DNA of 64,000 bases from Sphingomonas jeddahensis (GCF_001981525.1 NZ_MPSB01000009.1:58439-122438); one strand, 5' to 3'. Shown: positions 1 through 10,992, numbered from the stretch's first letter. The notes: generated by a model from the sequence alone, not told the origin. Numbers and translations are program-made.

Positions 1-426
1 ACGTCCGCGCCCGGCGACGATGCGGCCTATCGCGGTGCTTATGACAAGATCGTTGCGACGATCCGGATGCTCAACAATCGCGGTGTGATGATCGTGCCAG
101 GTACCGACACGGGCGGCTCGTTTACGTTTCACCGCGAGCTGGAGCTTTACCAGAAGGTCGGCATGACGCCCGCGCAGATCCTGACGCGCGCGACATGGGA
201 CATGGCGAAGTATCTGGGGCAGGATGCGACGCTGGGGTCGGTGGAGCAGGGCAAGCTGGCCGACTTCTTTCTGGTGCCGGGTGACCCGACGAAGGATTTG
301 AAGGCGATCAAGCGCATCGCCATGGTGGTGAAGGATGGCGCCTTCTACTACCCGGCCGAGGTATATCCGGAGTTCGGGATCAAGCCGTTCGCGGCGGCGC
401 CAGTGGTGCGTGGGGCGGCGAAGTAA
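1..426 (+). CDS. Amidohydrolase family protein, C-terminal part (5' end outside window)
   Basis: The frame is open from base 1 to a TAA at 424-426, giving 141 residues of a protein that begins upstream of the window. The visible part carries hallmarks of the C-terminal half of the amidohydrolase superfamily (imidazolonepropionase-like / prolidase-like branch): a GTDTGG segment where the late metal-ligand Asp lies, an ILTRATWDMAKYLG helix, and GSVEQGKLADFFLVPGDP, the usual 'G.i..Gk.ADl.v...dP' sequence that returns to the small beta domain. Proteins of this kind hydrolyse C-N bonds using one or two metal ions. The substrate cannot be told from this fragment. No partner gene follows; the next 370 bases are intergenic. 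Confidence 0.75.
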   Translation, partial: TSAPGDDAAYRGAYDKIVATIRMLNNRGVMIVPGTDTGGSFTFHRELELYQKVGMTPAQILTRATWDMAKYLGQDATLGSVEQGKLADFFLVPGDPTKDLKAIKRIAMVVKDGAFYYPAEVYPEFGIKPFAAAPVVRGAAK

Positions 427-502
427 GCGCAAGCCACGCGCCCCCCGGGGCCGAGCACGTGCGCCGGTGCATATGCTGCGACGTGCACGCCCATTTGCTT
501 CT

Positions 503-609
503 TCATCCCGGACTTGATCCGGGATCCATGGTGCCGCGCAGGGTGCGCTCACAAGGCAAGCGGGAGCGCCAGCGGAGGGTTGGATCCCGGAGCAAGTCCG
601 GGATGACGG
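503..609. repeat. Interspersed inverted repeat (REP-like) in a 367-base intergenic gap
   Basis: The arms read TCATCCCGGACTTGATCCGG at the left and the near-complement GCAAGTCCGGGATGACGG at the right, with about 60 bases between. Closely related arms recur at 3792-3875 and 11843-11929. The whole gap 427-793 holds only this element and a second partial arm near 697-716 (GATGCCGGGTCAAGCCCGGC). No credible gene is present. Such elements can fold when transcribed and may act as transcript ends or mRNA stabilisers, which is inference here. Confidence 0.75.
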
Positions 610-793
610 ATTATTTCGGCGCCGCGTGCTCAGGACAGGTCTGTGCCAGGGTCCAGATTCTGGGAACCAGGCGATATCGGAGTGCGCGGCACCCTGATGC
701 CGGGTCAAGCCCGGCAGGCGGGGCCGTTTAAGGAAGCTGGCGGGAGTGGCCGGATGGTGAAAAAGCATTACGGCGCATTATCTTAACGGTTCC

Positions 794-1384
794 ATGACCG
801 TCGCTACCCCGCTCATCCTCGCGTTCGGCGACAGCCTTGTCGCCGGCTATGGCCTCGCCCCTACCGACAGCTTCCCGACGCAGCTCGAACGCCGCTTGCG
901 TTCCGAGTATCCACAAGCGCAGGTGCTTAACGCCGGCGTGTCCGGTAACACCACTGCCGACGCGCTGGGTCGCTTACCCCGCGTTCTCAGCGCGTTGCCC
1001 GCGCGGCCGGATCTGGCGGTCGTGCAGATCGGCGCGAATGACGTGCTGCGTGGCATCGCGCCGGATCGTACCCGCGCCAACCTTGATGCAATGCTGACCG
1101 AGTTCGCGCGCTGCGGCATTCCCGTGCTGCTCGCCACGCTGGAGCCGCCGGCGTTTCTGCGGGCTCGCACCAGCGCGTATCTCGGCATCCATGCCGAGGT
1201 GGCGGCACGGCACGGGGCGGCGATCGCGAGCTTCTTTCCGGCGGGCGTGCTCGGGCGTGCGGACATGGCGCTGTTCGACCGGGTGCATCCCAATGCGCGC
1301 GCGATCGCGGCCGTCGTGACGCACATGCTGCCGGCGATCGAACAAGCGCTGCGGCAGCGTAGCGGCGGGGCCATGGCGGCTTGA
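794..1384 (+). CDS. tesA: GDSL-family arylesterase / acyl-CoA thioesterase I-like protein
   Basis: This 196-residue protein has the SGNH-hydrolase blocks in order: FGDSLVAGYGL at residues 10-20 (block I, nucleophilic Ser), the Gly of NAGVSGNTT around 47-55 (block II), GAND around 78-81 (block III, oxyanion Asn) and DRVHPN near the end (block V, catalytic Asp and His). The family hydrolyses thioesters and short esters such as aryl esters, lysophospholipids and acyl-CoA. Most TesA proteins are periplasmic and start with a signal peptide. The chosen ATG leaves only a few residues before block I and no leader, so this copy looks cytoplasmic unless a non-standard start lies upstream. The gene stands alone, without the ABC-transporter genes often found next to tesA. 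Confidence 0.85.
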   Translation: MTVATPLILAFGDSLVAGYGLAPTDSFPTQLERRLRSEYPQAQVLNAGVSGNTTADALGRLPRVLSALPARPDLAVVQIGANDVLRGIAPDRTRANLDAMLTEFARCGIPVLLATLEPPAFLRARTSAYLGIHAEVAARHGAAIASFFPAGVLGRADMALFDRVHPNARAIAAVVTHMLPAIEQALRQRSGGAMAA

Positions 1385-1490
1385 CGTTATTGATCGGACC
1401 GGTCTCTCGTTTCGTCTTCTTTGATCGATTTCGTCGCTGTCGCTGACGAATATATCCTGCTTCTCTCGCGTTGGGATCGGCCTAGGCTGA

Positions 1491-3785
<2,295 letters not shown>

Positions 3786-3791
3786 CAACCT

Positions 3792-3875
3792 CGTCACCCC
3801 GGACTTGATCCGGGGGTTCCGCTGTTGACTGACTTCGCAGAAGAAGCGGGACCCCGGCTTAAGGCCGGGGTGACG
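3792..3875. repeat. REP-like inverted repeat after katG
   Basis: The arms CGTCACCCCGGACTTGATCC and AAGGCCGGGGTGACG flank a short centre containing TTCCGCT...AGCGGGA. It starts 6 bases after the katG stop codon and belongs to the same repeat family as 503-609 and 11843-11929. In this position it could fold at the 3' end of the katG mRNA. Confidence 0.8.
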
Positions 3876-3942
3876 TGCCTGTCCGGGGCAGGGCAACGCC
3901 TCGTTATCGGAACCCCACCCCCGCGCCCCCGTTCATCGGCGC

Positions 3943-4536
3943 ATGGCCAATGATCCGCATAGCGTCGGCGATATTCTCGACCGGCTCGACGAACTCGCCG
4001 ATAGCAATGACGAGGTGTCGCTCGGCCAGACGATCGAGGCGTTCGGCAATCGCAGCTATGCGCCGTTCCTGATCGTCATTCCCCTGATCGACATTTCGCC
4101 GGTGGGATCGATCCCCGGCTTGCCGACCCTGCTCGCGCTGGTGATCGTGCTGACCGCCGGACAATTGCTGTTCGGGCGCAAGCATCTGTGGCTGCCCGGA
4201 TTCCTTGCCAACCGTTCGCTCAAGTCGAAGAAGGTGAAAAAGGGCGTGGAGAAGGTGCGCCCGGTCGGCAAGTGGATGGACAAGTGGTTCCACGGCCGGC
4301 TGCCGGCGCTCACCAAGGGGCCGATGGTGCGGGTGGCGGCGGCGGCGATCATCGTGTTGACCATGGCGGTGCCGCCGCTGGAGCTGCTGCCGCTCGCCAC
4401 CACCGCGCCGATGGCGGCAATCGCGGCGTTCGGCATGGCGCTGCTGGTCAGGGACGGGCTGCTGATGATCGTGGCGTTTGTTGCTGCGGCGGGCGCGCTG
4501 GCGGCAGCGGCGGGGCTGTGGGCGTCGCGGGGGTAG
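3943..4536 (+). CDS. ExoD-family membrane protein
   Basis: The 197-residue protein matches the ExoD (exopolysaccharide synthesis protein D) family in length and layout. An N-terminal cytoplasmic helix (SVGDILDRLDELADSND) is followed by a conserved hydrophobic segment with IDISPVGSIPGLPTLLAL, a basic loop (KSKKVKKGVEKVRPVGKWMD) and a C-terminal half of two or three membrane helices. In rhizobia ExoD mutations affect exopolysaccharide production and alkali sensitivity, but its biochemical role is not known. The gene stands alone between two repeat elements. Confidence 0.85.
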   Translation: MANDPHSVGDILDRLDELADSNDEVSLGQTIEAFGNRSYAPFLIVIPLIDISPVGSIPGLPTLLALVIVLTAGQLLFGRKHLWLPGFLANRSLKSKKVKKGVEKVRPVGKWMDKWFHGRLPALTKGPMVRVAAAAIIVLTMAVPPLELLPLATTAPMAAIAAFGMALLVRDGLLMIVAFVAAAGALAAAAGLWASRG

Positions 4537-4604
4537 GGGATACCTCCTCCAATTGGACAAAGTGTCGGCGTTCGTCCGGTGAGTCGACGCAGGTATCTTA
4601 CCTC

Positions 4605-4697
4605 CATGCCGGGCTTGTCGCGGCATCCAGGCACCCGTGTACTCACTGGCCGCTTGGTTTGCGGAACACTGGATGCCGGAACGAGCCCGGCATGACG
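4605..4697. repeat. REP-like inverted repeat, second family
   Basis: The left arm CATGCCGGGCTTGTCGCGGC and the right arm ending GAACGAGCCCGGCATGACG enclose a centre with GGAACACTGGATGCCGG. A related copy lies at 14916-15008. It sits between two convergent genes (ExoD and the oxidase operon), a common place for such elements. Confidence 0.75.
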
Positions 4698-4748
4698 ATT
4701 GTGGCCAGGTTGGTGTTTCAGCGACGGGGTTCCCCGGTCGTCACGCCA

Positions 4749-5033
4749 TCACACGATCAGCGCTGGCAATCCCTGCCACAGCACGGAGATGGCGCTGATC
4801 CCCGCGCCGACGAGTGCGAGCTTGCGCATCCATTCGCGGAAATCGTCACCGCCGCTGGGCACACGCAGACGCACGATCAGCCACGCATCCGCCGCGAGGC
4901 ACGCCAGCGTGATCAGCAGCGTCAGCACATGGCCGAGCGGAAGCCCGGGAAACACACTTGCCGCGATGTAGATGGCGAAGAAATGGACGGTCCAGACGAT
5001 CAGGCCGCCCAGCATATAGGCCCAGGCGCGCAT
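4749..5033 (-). CDS. Small membrane protein of the cytochrome oxidase operon
   Basis: This 94-residue protein has three predicted membrane helices (about residues 5-29, 33-53 and 71-90). It begins 3 bases after the stop codon of the fused oxidase subunit I/III gene, so it is almost certainly co-transcribed. I do not recognise the family. Its size and position suggest a small accessory or assembly subunit of the oxidase, comparable to the subunit IV-type proteins of other haem-copper oxidases, but no residue proves this. Confidence 0.7.
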   Translation of the reverse strand: MRAWAYMLGGLIVWTVHFFAIYIAASVFPGLPLGHVLTLLITLACLAADAWLIVRLRVPSGGDDFREWMRKLALVGAGISAISVLWQGLPALIV

Positions 5034-5036
5034 CGC

Positions 5037-7574
5037 TCAGAACGGCCCCGGAAAGAGGCGCGCGATCAACGCGGCGGCGATGCCTTCGACGGCGGTGTAG
5101 CACATGAACATCACCACCAGGTCCATCGTGTTGTTGCGTGGGCAAACGATCAGTGCGCGGCTGTTTCGCGCCGACAGGTAACCGGCCATCAGCACGCAGA
5201 TGAACACCAGAATGCCCTGCAGCGACTGGAAGGCGTAGACGATCGCGCCCTGGCCGCTCGCCGTCGGCCACAGGCCGTGCGCGGTCCAGTTCCAGCAATC
5301 CACGCCGAAACCGAAGAGCAGCGAGGCGGCGGCGCAGCAGATCAGCACGCCGGGGGTCCATAGCTCGGTATTTTCGCGGGCCAGCATATAGCGGGCCAGG
5401 ATCGCCAGCCCCGCGCCGCCGCCATGGCCGAGCAGGATCGGGACCAGCCACGTCACGTCGGGCGGCTTGATCCAGAATTGCGGATGGATGCCGTAGAGGT
5501 AGAAATAGCCGAACACCGACATGGTGAAGATCATGCCGACGACGATCAGCAGGATGATCATCGCCCACCAGCCGTGGGTGCCCGGCCCGGTGCGATAGGT
5601 CGGCAGCATGATTCCGGCGCCGACATCGACCTTCTTGTCGGGCACCAGCCGATCGGTGTCCCACATCCAGCGCAAGATGCAGGCGATCGCCAGGACGCCA
5701 TTGGCGAAGGCGGTGTAATAAGCCTGGATCGTCAGGATCATGAAGAAGCCGGCGGTGAAGATCGCGGCGAGCAGCGGCCACGGCGACGGGCCAGGCATGA
5801 TCTGCACATATTGCGGCTCGGCACGCAGCGGGCTGGTGACGATCGTTTCGCGCAGGCCAGTGGCGGAGTTCGGGAGGAAGTAGCGACCTTCCTCAACATC
5901 CTTTGGCAGGTCCGGATCGTCCCACAGCGGATAGCGGCTCTTCACCACGGGGATGCTGCGAGTGGAATACAGGCCGGTTGGCAGCCATTCGAGCGTGCCT
6001 CCGCGATATACGTTGCCCGCGTCATTGTCGGTGGTGAAGCGCATGTTGCGTGCGCAATCGATCAGGAACAGCAGCACGCCCGCGCCGAACAGGAAGGCGC
6101 CGACCGTCGAGATCATGTTGAGCAGATCCCAGTCGCGGCCGGGCAGATAGGTATAGACGCGGCGCGGCATGCCCATGAAGCCGGTGAGATGCATCGGCAG
6201 GAACGTCACCTGCATGCCGGCGAACATCAGCCAGAAGATCCACTTGCCGAGCCGCTCCGACAAGGCGCGGCTGCTCGTCATCGGCGTCCAGTAATAAAGC
6301 GCGGCGAAGAAGGGGAAGACCATGCCCCCGATCAGCACGTAGTGGAGGTGCGCGACGATGAAATAGCTGTCGTGCGCCTGCCAATCGAACGGCACCATGG
6401 CGACCATCACGCCGGTGAGCCCGCCGATCACGAAGGTGATGAGGCCGCCGAGCAGGAACAACGTCGGCGTGTTGTAGCGCGCGCGTCCCATCGCGAAGGT
6501 CGCGATCCAGGAGAAGACCTGGATACCGGCGGGCACGCTCACCGCCATGCTCGCCGCCGAGAAAAAGCTGACCGAGAGCGTCGGCATGCCGGTGGTGAAC
6601 ATGTGGTGCGACCAGACGCCGAAGCTGATGAAGCCGGTGGCGAGGAAGGCGAGCACGATGAGATTGTGGCCGACCAGCGGCGTGCGGTTCACCGCGGCGA
6701 TGACCATCGAGACGAGGCCAGAAGCGGGCAGGAAGATGATGTACACTTCCGGATGGCCGAAGAACCAGAAGAGGTGCTGCCACAGCAGCGGATCGCCGCC
6801 GCGGGTCGCGTCAAAGAACGGCCAGTTGAACGCGCGCTCCAGCTCGAGCAGCAGCGTGCACAGGATAACCGACGGGAAGCCGATGATGATCATCACGCCG
6901 AACACCAGCATCGCCCAGGCGTAGATCGGCATCTTGGCCAGCGTCATGCCCGGCGCGCGGGTGCGCAGCGCGCCGACGATGATCTCGATCGCGCCGGCGA
7001 TGGCGCTGATCTCGATGAAGCCAATGCCGAGCAGCCAGAAATCGGCGTTGATGCCGGGCGAATAGGTGGTGCTGGTGTACGGCGGGTACATGAACCAGCC
7101 GCCATCGGGCGCGAGGCCGACGAATAGCGAGGCGAAGAAACACAGCCCGCCAACGGCATAGGCCCAGAACGCATAAGCCGAGAGGCGCGGGAACGGCAGG
7201 TCGCGCGCCGCCAGCATCTGCGGCAGCAGCAGCACCGCCATCGCCTCCATCGCGGGGACCGCGAAGAGGAACATCATCACCGTGCCGTGCATGGTGAAGA
7301 ACTGGTTGTACGTTTCCTGCGGCAGCACGCCCATCAGCGGCAGCGCAAGCTGCACGCGCATGACGAGCGCGAGCACGCCCGCGAGCAGGAAGAAGGCAAA
7401 GGCGGTCGCGACGTAGAAGAAGCCGATGTAATTGTTGTTGACCGCGGTCAGCAGCTCCCAGCCCTTGGGCTTGCACCAGATGTCCTCCAGCTGCTTCAGC
7501 TCGCCGGCGGGACGCTCTCCCTTGGTGGGAAAGCGATCGTAGAGCGCGGGGTCGAAGCCGGTTTCCGAGCTCAC
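5037..7574 (-). CDS. Cytochrome c oxidase, fused subunits I and III (caa3 type)
   Basis: This 845-residue protein joins a haem-copper oxidase subunit I (about residues 1-600) to a subunit III domain (about 620-845) with further membrane helices. Subunit I has every metal ligand: His96 (haem a, in TMHGTVM), His274 and Tyr278 (CuB and cross-linked Tyr, in GHPEVY), His323 and His324 (CuB, in WSHHMF), and His409 and His411 (haem a3 and haem a, in AHLHYV). The Glu in GHPEVY marks it as an A1-type proton-pumping oxidase. It reduces oxygen to water in the inner membrane. It starts at a GTG that overlaps the coxB stop codon (GTGA). Subunit I/III fusions are known in caa3 oxidases. Confidence 0.93.
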   Translation of the reverse strand: MSSETGFDPALYDRFPTKGERPAGELKQLEDIWCKPKGWELLTAVNNNYIGFFYVATAFAFFLLAGVLALVMRVQLALPLMGVLPQETYNQFFTMHGTVMMFLFAVPAMEAMAVLLLPQMLAARDLPFPRLSAYAFWAYAVGGLCFFASLFVGLAPDGGWFMYPPYTSTTYSPGINADFWLLGIGFIEISAIAGAIEIIVGALRTRAPGMTLAKMPIYAWAMLVFGVMIIIGFPSVILCTLLLELERAFNWPFFDATRGGDPLLWQHLFWFFGHPEVYIIFLPASGLVSMVIAAVNRTPLVGHNLIVLAFLATGFISFGVWSHHMFTTGMPTLSVSFFSAASMAVSVPAGIQVFSWIATFAMGRARYNTPTLFLLGGLITFVIGGLTGVMVAMVPFDWQAHDSYFIVAHLHYVLIGGMVFPFFAALYYWTPMTSSRALSERLGKWIFWLMFAGMQVTFLPMHLTGFMGMPRRVYTYLPGRDWDLLNMISTVGAFLFGAGVLLFLIDCARNMRFTTDNDAGNVYRGGTLEWLPTGLYSTRSIPVVKSRYPLWDDPDLPKDVEEGRYFLPNSATGLRETIVTSPLRAEPQYVQIMPGPSPWPLLAAIFTAGFFMILTIQAYYTAFANGVLAIACILRWMWDTDRLVPDKKVDVGAGIMLPTYRTGPGTHGWWAMIILLIVVGMIFTMSVFGYFYLYGIHPQFWIKPPDVTWLVPILLGHGGGAGLAILARYMLARENTELWTPGVLICCAAASLLFGFGVDCWNWTAHGLWPTASGQGAIVYAFQSLQGILVFICVLMAGYLSARNSRALIVCPRNNTMDLVVMFMCYTAVEGIAAALIARLFPGPF

Positions 7575-8563
7575 TTCTGCGCCTGCATGTAGTCGGCCAG
7601 CGCCTGGAGATCCTCACCCGACAGCATTGTGTAGGGCGGCATGCGGTTACCCGGCTTGATCGCTTGCGCATTGCCGATCCAGCCGATCAACGTACCGCGA
7701 TTGTTGGGCAAAATGCCGGCGCCAATGGACTGGCGCGTGCCGATATGGGTCAGGTCCGGGCCGGCGAGGCCGTTCGCCTGTGTACCGGCGATGCGGTGGC
7801 AGGCCGCGCAGCCGGTCGACTGGAAGAGCTGCGCGCCGCGGGTGTTGGCGGCGGCGGCCTGCTGCACGCGTGTCTGGCGAGCGGCCATCCAGCGCTGGAA
7901 CTCGGCCGGTTCGTGCGCGACCACGACGAAGCCCATCAGCGCGTGCGGCCCGCCGCAATATTCGGCGCACTGCCCGCCGAATACGCCCGGCTTGTCGGCC
8001 TGGATCTTCATGACGTTGCGGCGGCCGGGGATCATGTCGAGCTTGCCCGAGAGCCGCGGGACCCAGAAGCTGTGAATGACGTCGTTGGATTCGAGCTGCA
8101 CCACCACCGTCTTGCCGACCGGGATATGAAGTTCGTTGGCGTCGCGCATCGCCAATTGGCCGTCGCTGCCGAGATAGTCGACGCGCCACCACCACATCTC
8201 GCCGGTGACGCGCACCGTCATCGCCGTGGGGCCCGGCGGCGCGGTGAGGTTGCGGGTGAGCGTCAGGCCATAGACCAGCAAGGCGGTGAGCACGACCACG
8301 GGAAAGGCGATGCCGCCGATCCAGATCACCTTCTTGCCGCCAAGCCGCGCGCGCAGCCGTTCCTTGCCGAACAAGGCGATCCACAGCGCCATCAGCACCA
8401 CGCCGAGCACCGCCACACCCATGAAGAACAGGATCCACGACAGCGTCGTCACCGATCCCGCATACGGCCCCGCCGGATCGAGCACGGGCGGCGGCCATCC
8501 GGCGAGGCTCTCCGCAAAGCCGCCCTTATTTGGCGCGGAGAGTGTAGAGGTAGGCGGCGACAT
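7571..8563 (-). CDS. coxB: Cytochrome c oxidase subunit II with fused cytochrome c domain
   Basis: The 330-residue protein has two membrane helices (about 40-65 and 80-102) followed by a periplasmic CuA domain and a C-terminal cytochrome c domain. The CuA ligands are all present: His164 in VIHSFWVP, Cys199 and Cys203 in CAEYC, His207 and Met210. The haem c motif is CAACH at 252-256, with a later Met-containing loop (GNRMPPY) that may hold the sixth ligand. The fused cytochrome makes this a caa3-type oxidase, fed directly by another cytochrome. The ATG follows a GAAGGA ribosome-binding site. It overlaps the upstream cytochrome gene by 38 bases. Confidence 0.93.
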   Translation of the reverse strand: MSPPTSTLSAPNKGGFAESLAGWPPPVLDPAGPYAGSVTTLSWILFFMGVAVLGVVLMALWIALFGKERLRARLGGKKVIWIGGIAFPVVVLTALLVYGLTLTRNLTAPPGPTAMTVRVTGEMWWWRVDYLGSDGQLAMRDANELHIPVGKTVVVQLESNDVIHSFWVPRLSGKLDMIPGRRNVMKIQADKPGVFGGQCAEYCGGPHALMGFVVVAHEPAEFQRWMAARQTRVQQAAAANTRGAQLFQSTGCAACHRIAGTQANGLAGPDLTHIGTRQSIGAGILPNNRGTLIGWIGNAQAIKPGNRMPPYTMLSGEDLQALADYMQAQK

Positions 8564-8918
8564 CGCGCGCTTCCTTCTCGTTGAGCGGCATGGCCGGCAT
8601 GGTGGTTCCGGGGACGAGTTCGGGCGCTGCGCGGACGAAATGCGCGAGCACGTCGGGGCGGTTAGGCAGACGGCCGGCGATCATGCCCTGATCACCGAAC
8701 TTCTCCAGCGAGGGGCCGAGCGCGCCCTTGGGCCAGTTGAGGCCGGGAATGGCGTGGCACGCCGCGCAGCCGACCCGCTCGATCGCTGCCAGGCCGGCGG
8801 CGGGATCGGCCTGCGGCATATGCTGACGCTCGTCGGGCGGCGGCTTGCAGGCCGCCACCAACGTTACCAGCGGCAGCAAGGCGCGTAACGCGAACAGAAA
8901 TCCCCCGTCATGCCGCAT
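8526..8918 (-). CDS. Lipoprotein monohaem cytochrome c
   Basis: I chose the ATG at 8918, giving 131 residues, because it places a standard lipoprotein signal at the N-terminus (LPLVTLVAAC, Cys24 as the lipid site). Longer in-frame readings run into the divergent gene and lack a signal. The haem site is CAACH at 51-55, and TTMPAMPLNEKEA near the end supplies a likely Met ligand. It is the first gene of the caa3 oxidase operon and overlaps coxB by 38 bases, which implies translational coupling. Its likely job is to pass electrons to the cytochrome c domain of CoxB while tethered to a membrane. Confidence 0.8.
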   Translation of the reverse strand: MRHDGGFLFALRALLPLVTLVAACKPPPDERQHMPQADPAAGLAAIERVGCAACHAIPGLNWPKGALGPSLEKFGDQGMIAGRLPNRPDVLAHFVRAAPELVPGTTMPAMPLNEKEARDVAAYLYTLRAK

Positions 8919-8979
8919 CGCAAGACCCGGCAGTTTGTTTCGGAACCGATCGGACCACGCGTAGGTTCCCAGAGGCGCG

Positions 8980-9738
8980 ATGACGACGGCTGAAACTTTC
9001 CGACGGCGGTCGCTCGTCTGCCTTCCCCTGCTCCTGATCTCGGCCTGCGGTGTCGCCGATCGTACCGCGGCGGATCGGTTCGTGGAGACCGGCCAACTTG
9101 TTGCGCTGAGCGGCGGCGATGCGGGGGCGTCGAGCGCGTGCTTCAGCTGCCACGGCATGGATGGGCGCGGCAACGGTGCTGGCGCGCCGCGGCTGGCGGG
9201 GCTGGACCTCGGCTATATGTCCGCGCAGCTGGAGGGATACGCCAGCGGGCGGCGCAAGCACCCAGAGATGGAATGGATCGCCAAGCGGCTGACCCCGGCG
9301 AATCGGCAGACCGTGTCAGCTTATTATGCGTCGCTGCCCTACAAACCGGCCACCGAAACGGTAGCCACAACAGGGCCGGGCGCTGCGCTCTATCAACACG
9401 GCGATGCGTCGCGCGGGCTTCAGCCTTGTGCCGTGTGCCATGGGCGTGCGGGCGAGGGGGGAGGACCGGGCAACCCGGCGCTGGGCGGGCAGCCCGCCGG
9501 CTATTTGTCCGAACAGCTCGACCAATGGCGCAAGAGCGAGCGGCGCAACGATCCGGGCAACGTCATGCTGGAGATCAGCCGCAAGCTCACCCCGCCTGAG
9601 GTTGCGGCTCTCGGTGTTTATGCGTCCGGTCTCCCTGGGGGTCTTCCTCGTCGGGAATCTCCGGCAGCATCCCGCGCAGAACGTCGTGGCGATCCCAGAA
9701 ATGATGCTTCAGCGCCGCCCCGACGTGGAGCGGAATGA
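8980..9738 (+). CDS. Dihaem cytochrome c (c4-like), predicted lipoprotein
   Basis: This 252-residue protein has a lipoprotein-type leader (LLLISAC, Cys23) and two cytochrome c domains with haem sites CFSCH (54-58) and CAVCH (150-154). Each domain has the 'PRLAGL..GYM..QL' or 'PALGGQPAGYLSEQL' sequence typical of cytochrome c4, so it probably shuttles electrons to the oxidase. It is divergent from the caa3 operon with about 60 bases between starts. The c4 fold appears to finish near residue 218 (ALGVYASGLPGG). The last 30 or so residues are Arg/Pro-rich and lie antisense to the end of the b561 gene, so they are probably a read-through tail. Confidence 0.85.
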   Translation: MTTAETFRRRSLVCLPLLLISACGVADRTAADRFVETGQLVALSGGDAGASSACFSCHGMDGRGNGAGAPRLAGLDLGYMSAQLEGYASGRRKHPEMEWIAKRLTPANRQTVSAYYASLPYKPATETVATTGPGAALYQHGDASRGLQPCAVCHGRAGEGGGPGNPALGGQPAGYLSEQLDQWRKSERRNDPGNVMLEISRKLTPPEVAALGVYASGLPGGLPRRESPAASRAERRGDPRNDASAPPRRGAE

Positions 9739-10246
9739 CCAGGAACAGCGCGAACACGGTGACGAGGTGGACATCCTCCGCCACGTCCATGATCCGCCAG
9801 CGCAGGGTGAGCGGCATGTCGCCGAGCGGGAAAGACGGCCAGGGGATCACCCCGGCAAGGTAGAGCGGTCCCGGCTCGGCCAGCGCGGACCACATGATCC
9901 AGCCGCTGATCGGCAGCAGGAAGAAGGTGGCGTAGAAGACCCAGTGGATCGCGACCGACACGGTCGTCTGCCAGCCCTGCTTGTCGGCATCATTGATCGG
10001 GCCGGGAACCGCGAGCCGCCACCAAAAGCGGCCGATCGCGAGCAGGATCACGACCAGCCCCGCGGCGCTGTGCACCTGGTAGAAATAGAGTTTGTCCGCG
10101 CCGACCGGCAGCCGGCTCATGGTCCAGCCCCAACCGAGCTGGAACAGGATCAGGAAGGCCATGACCCAGTGAAAGGCAATGCCGACGGGCGAGTAGCGGG
10201 CACGGTCGGTGTGGCCGCGCGCCCATTCGCGAAGTGCCTTGATCAT
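9587..10246 (-). CDS. Cytochrome b561 family membrane protein
   Basis: From the ATG at 10246 this is a 219-residue protein with four membrane helices and several His residues placed as haem b ligands (GIAFHWVMAF, YQVHSAAG, VAIHWVFY, VPLHVGAALKHH-like endings). The family transfers electrons across the inner membrane between quinol and a periplasmic partner. The start shares a 4-base overlap (ATGA) with ctaG, so the two form an operon. The 3' end overlaps the convergent dihaem cytochrome gene by 152 bases. The long upstream extension of this frame overlaps ctaG and is not coding. Confidence 0.88.
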   Translation of the reverse strand: MIKALREWARGHTDRARYSPVGIAFHWVMAFLILFQLGWGWTMSRLPVGADKLYFYQVHSAAGLVVILLAIGRFWWRLAVPGPINDADKQGWQTTVSVAIHWVFYATFFLLPISGWIMWSALAEPGPLYLAGVIPWPSFPLGDMPLTLRWRIMDVAEDVHLVTVFALFLVIPLHVGAALKHHFWDRHDVLRGMLPEIPDEEDPQGDRTHKHREPQPQAG

Positions 10247-10992
10247 CGCGCGGTCACCGCCTCGCCGCGCTCCTCCACGCCCAGCCAACGCGCAAGCATC
10301 CACAGCGCGCCGGCGAGATAGAAGCCTGCGGCTGGCGCCCACATGATGAGGCCGGCGAGCTGCTGGTCCTCGAGCGGCGAAAAGCCCCAGGCTTGCGTGC
10401 TGAGATAATGTGGCGCGTAGAGCGCGTCGGCGTTGAACACGAGCAGCGCGCCGAGCAGCCCCATCTGCACCATCAACGCCAGCAGTGCGGCGATCCCGAA
10501 CGGCAGGGCAGCGGTGCGGATGTGCGCCCACATGCCCCAGGCGGTGACGAGCAGGCTCGCCTGCATCGTCCAATAAAGCATGTCGCTCGACAGCGCGGCG
10601 GCATAAGCGGGCGGCGCATGCCACAGCCAGAAGGCGAAGATATGCACCACCGTCCAGATCGCGATCCCGCCGCGTGGCGCGCGGGCGACCGGGGAGAGCG
10701 CAAAGGCGAGCAGCGGCGCGAGAACGGCGGTGAGCAGCGTGTGGTGAACGGTGCGGGCGGAGAACAGCGCGCTGGTCAGCGCACAGAGCGGCGACACGAA
10801 CAGCAAGGCCGCCAGCGCCAGCGCGGCGACGAAGAAGCGCCGCTCGGCCGCGTTGCTGGGCAGCAAGCGATAACAGCCTGCCGCGAGGATCAGCGCGACG
10901 ATCAGGATCGGATCACCGTTCCAGCGCGCCATCAGCCCGTCAGGCGCCGGCGCGACCCCGCAATAGGGTAACCATGTCGCTGCGCTGTTCAT
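10243..10992 (-). CDS. ctaG: CtaG-like caa3 oxidase assembly factor
   Basis: The 249-residue protein is almost entirely membrane helices and matches the caa3_CtaG family, which helps assemble caa3-type cytochrome oxidases, probably by delivering copper. Typical features are SARTVHHTLLTAVLAPLLA, FAFWLWHAPPAYAAAL, and a late LEDQQLAGLIMWAPA segment in the penultimate helix. It is the first gene of a two-gene operon with cytochrome b561 and lies close to the caa3 structural genes, which supports the assignment. This family is unrelated to the Cox11-type CtaG of other alphaproteobacteria. Confidence 0.88.
   Translation of the reverse strand: MNSAATWLPYCGVAPAPDGLMARWNGDPILIVALILAAGCYRLLPSNAAERRFFVAALALAALLFVSPLCALTSALFSARTVHHTLLTAVLAPLLAFALSPVARAPRGGIAIWTVVHIFAFWLWHAPPAYAAALSSDMLYWTMQASLLVTAWGMWAHIRTAALPFGIAALLALMVQMGLLGALLVFNADALYAPHYLSTQAWGFSPLEDQQLAGLIMWAPAAGFYLAGALWMLARWLGVEERGEAVTAR

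Noticed and set aside
5424..7127. 567-codon plus-strand frame opposite the oxidase gene
   Set aside because: Composition is very rich in Asp, His, Arg and Glu, typical of antisense to a membrane protein. The minus-strand gene has all metal ligands.
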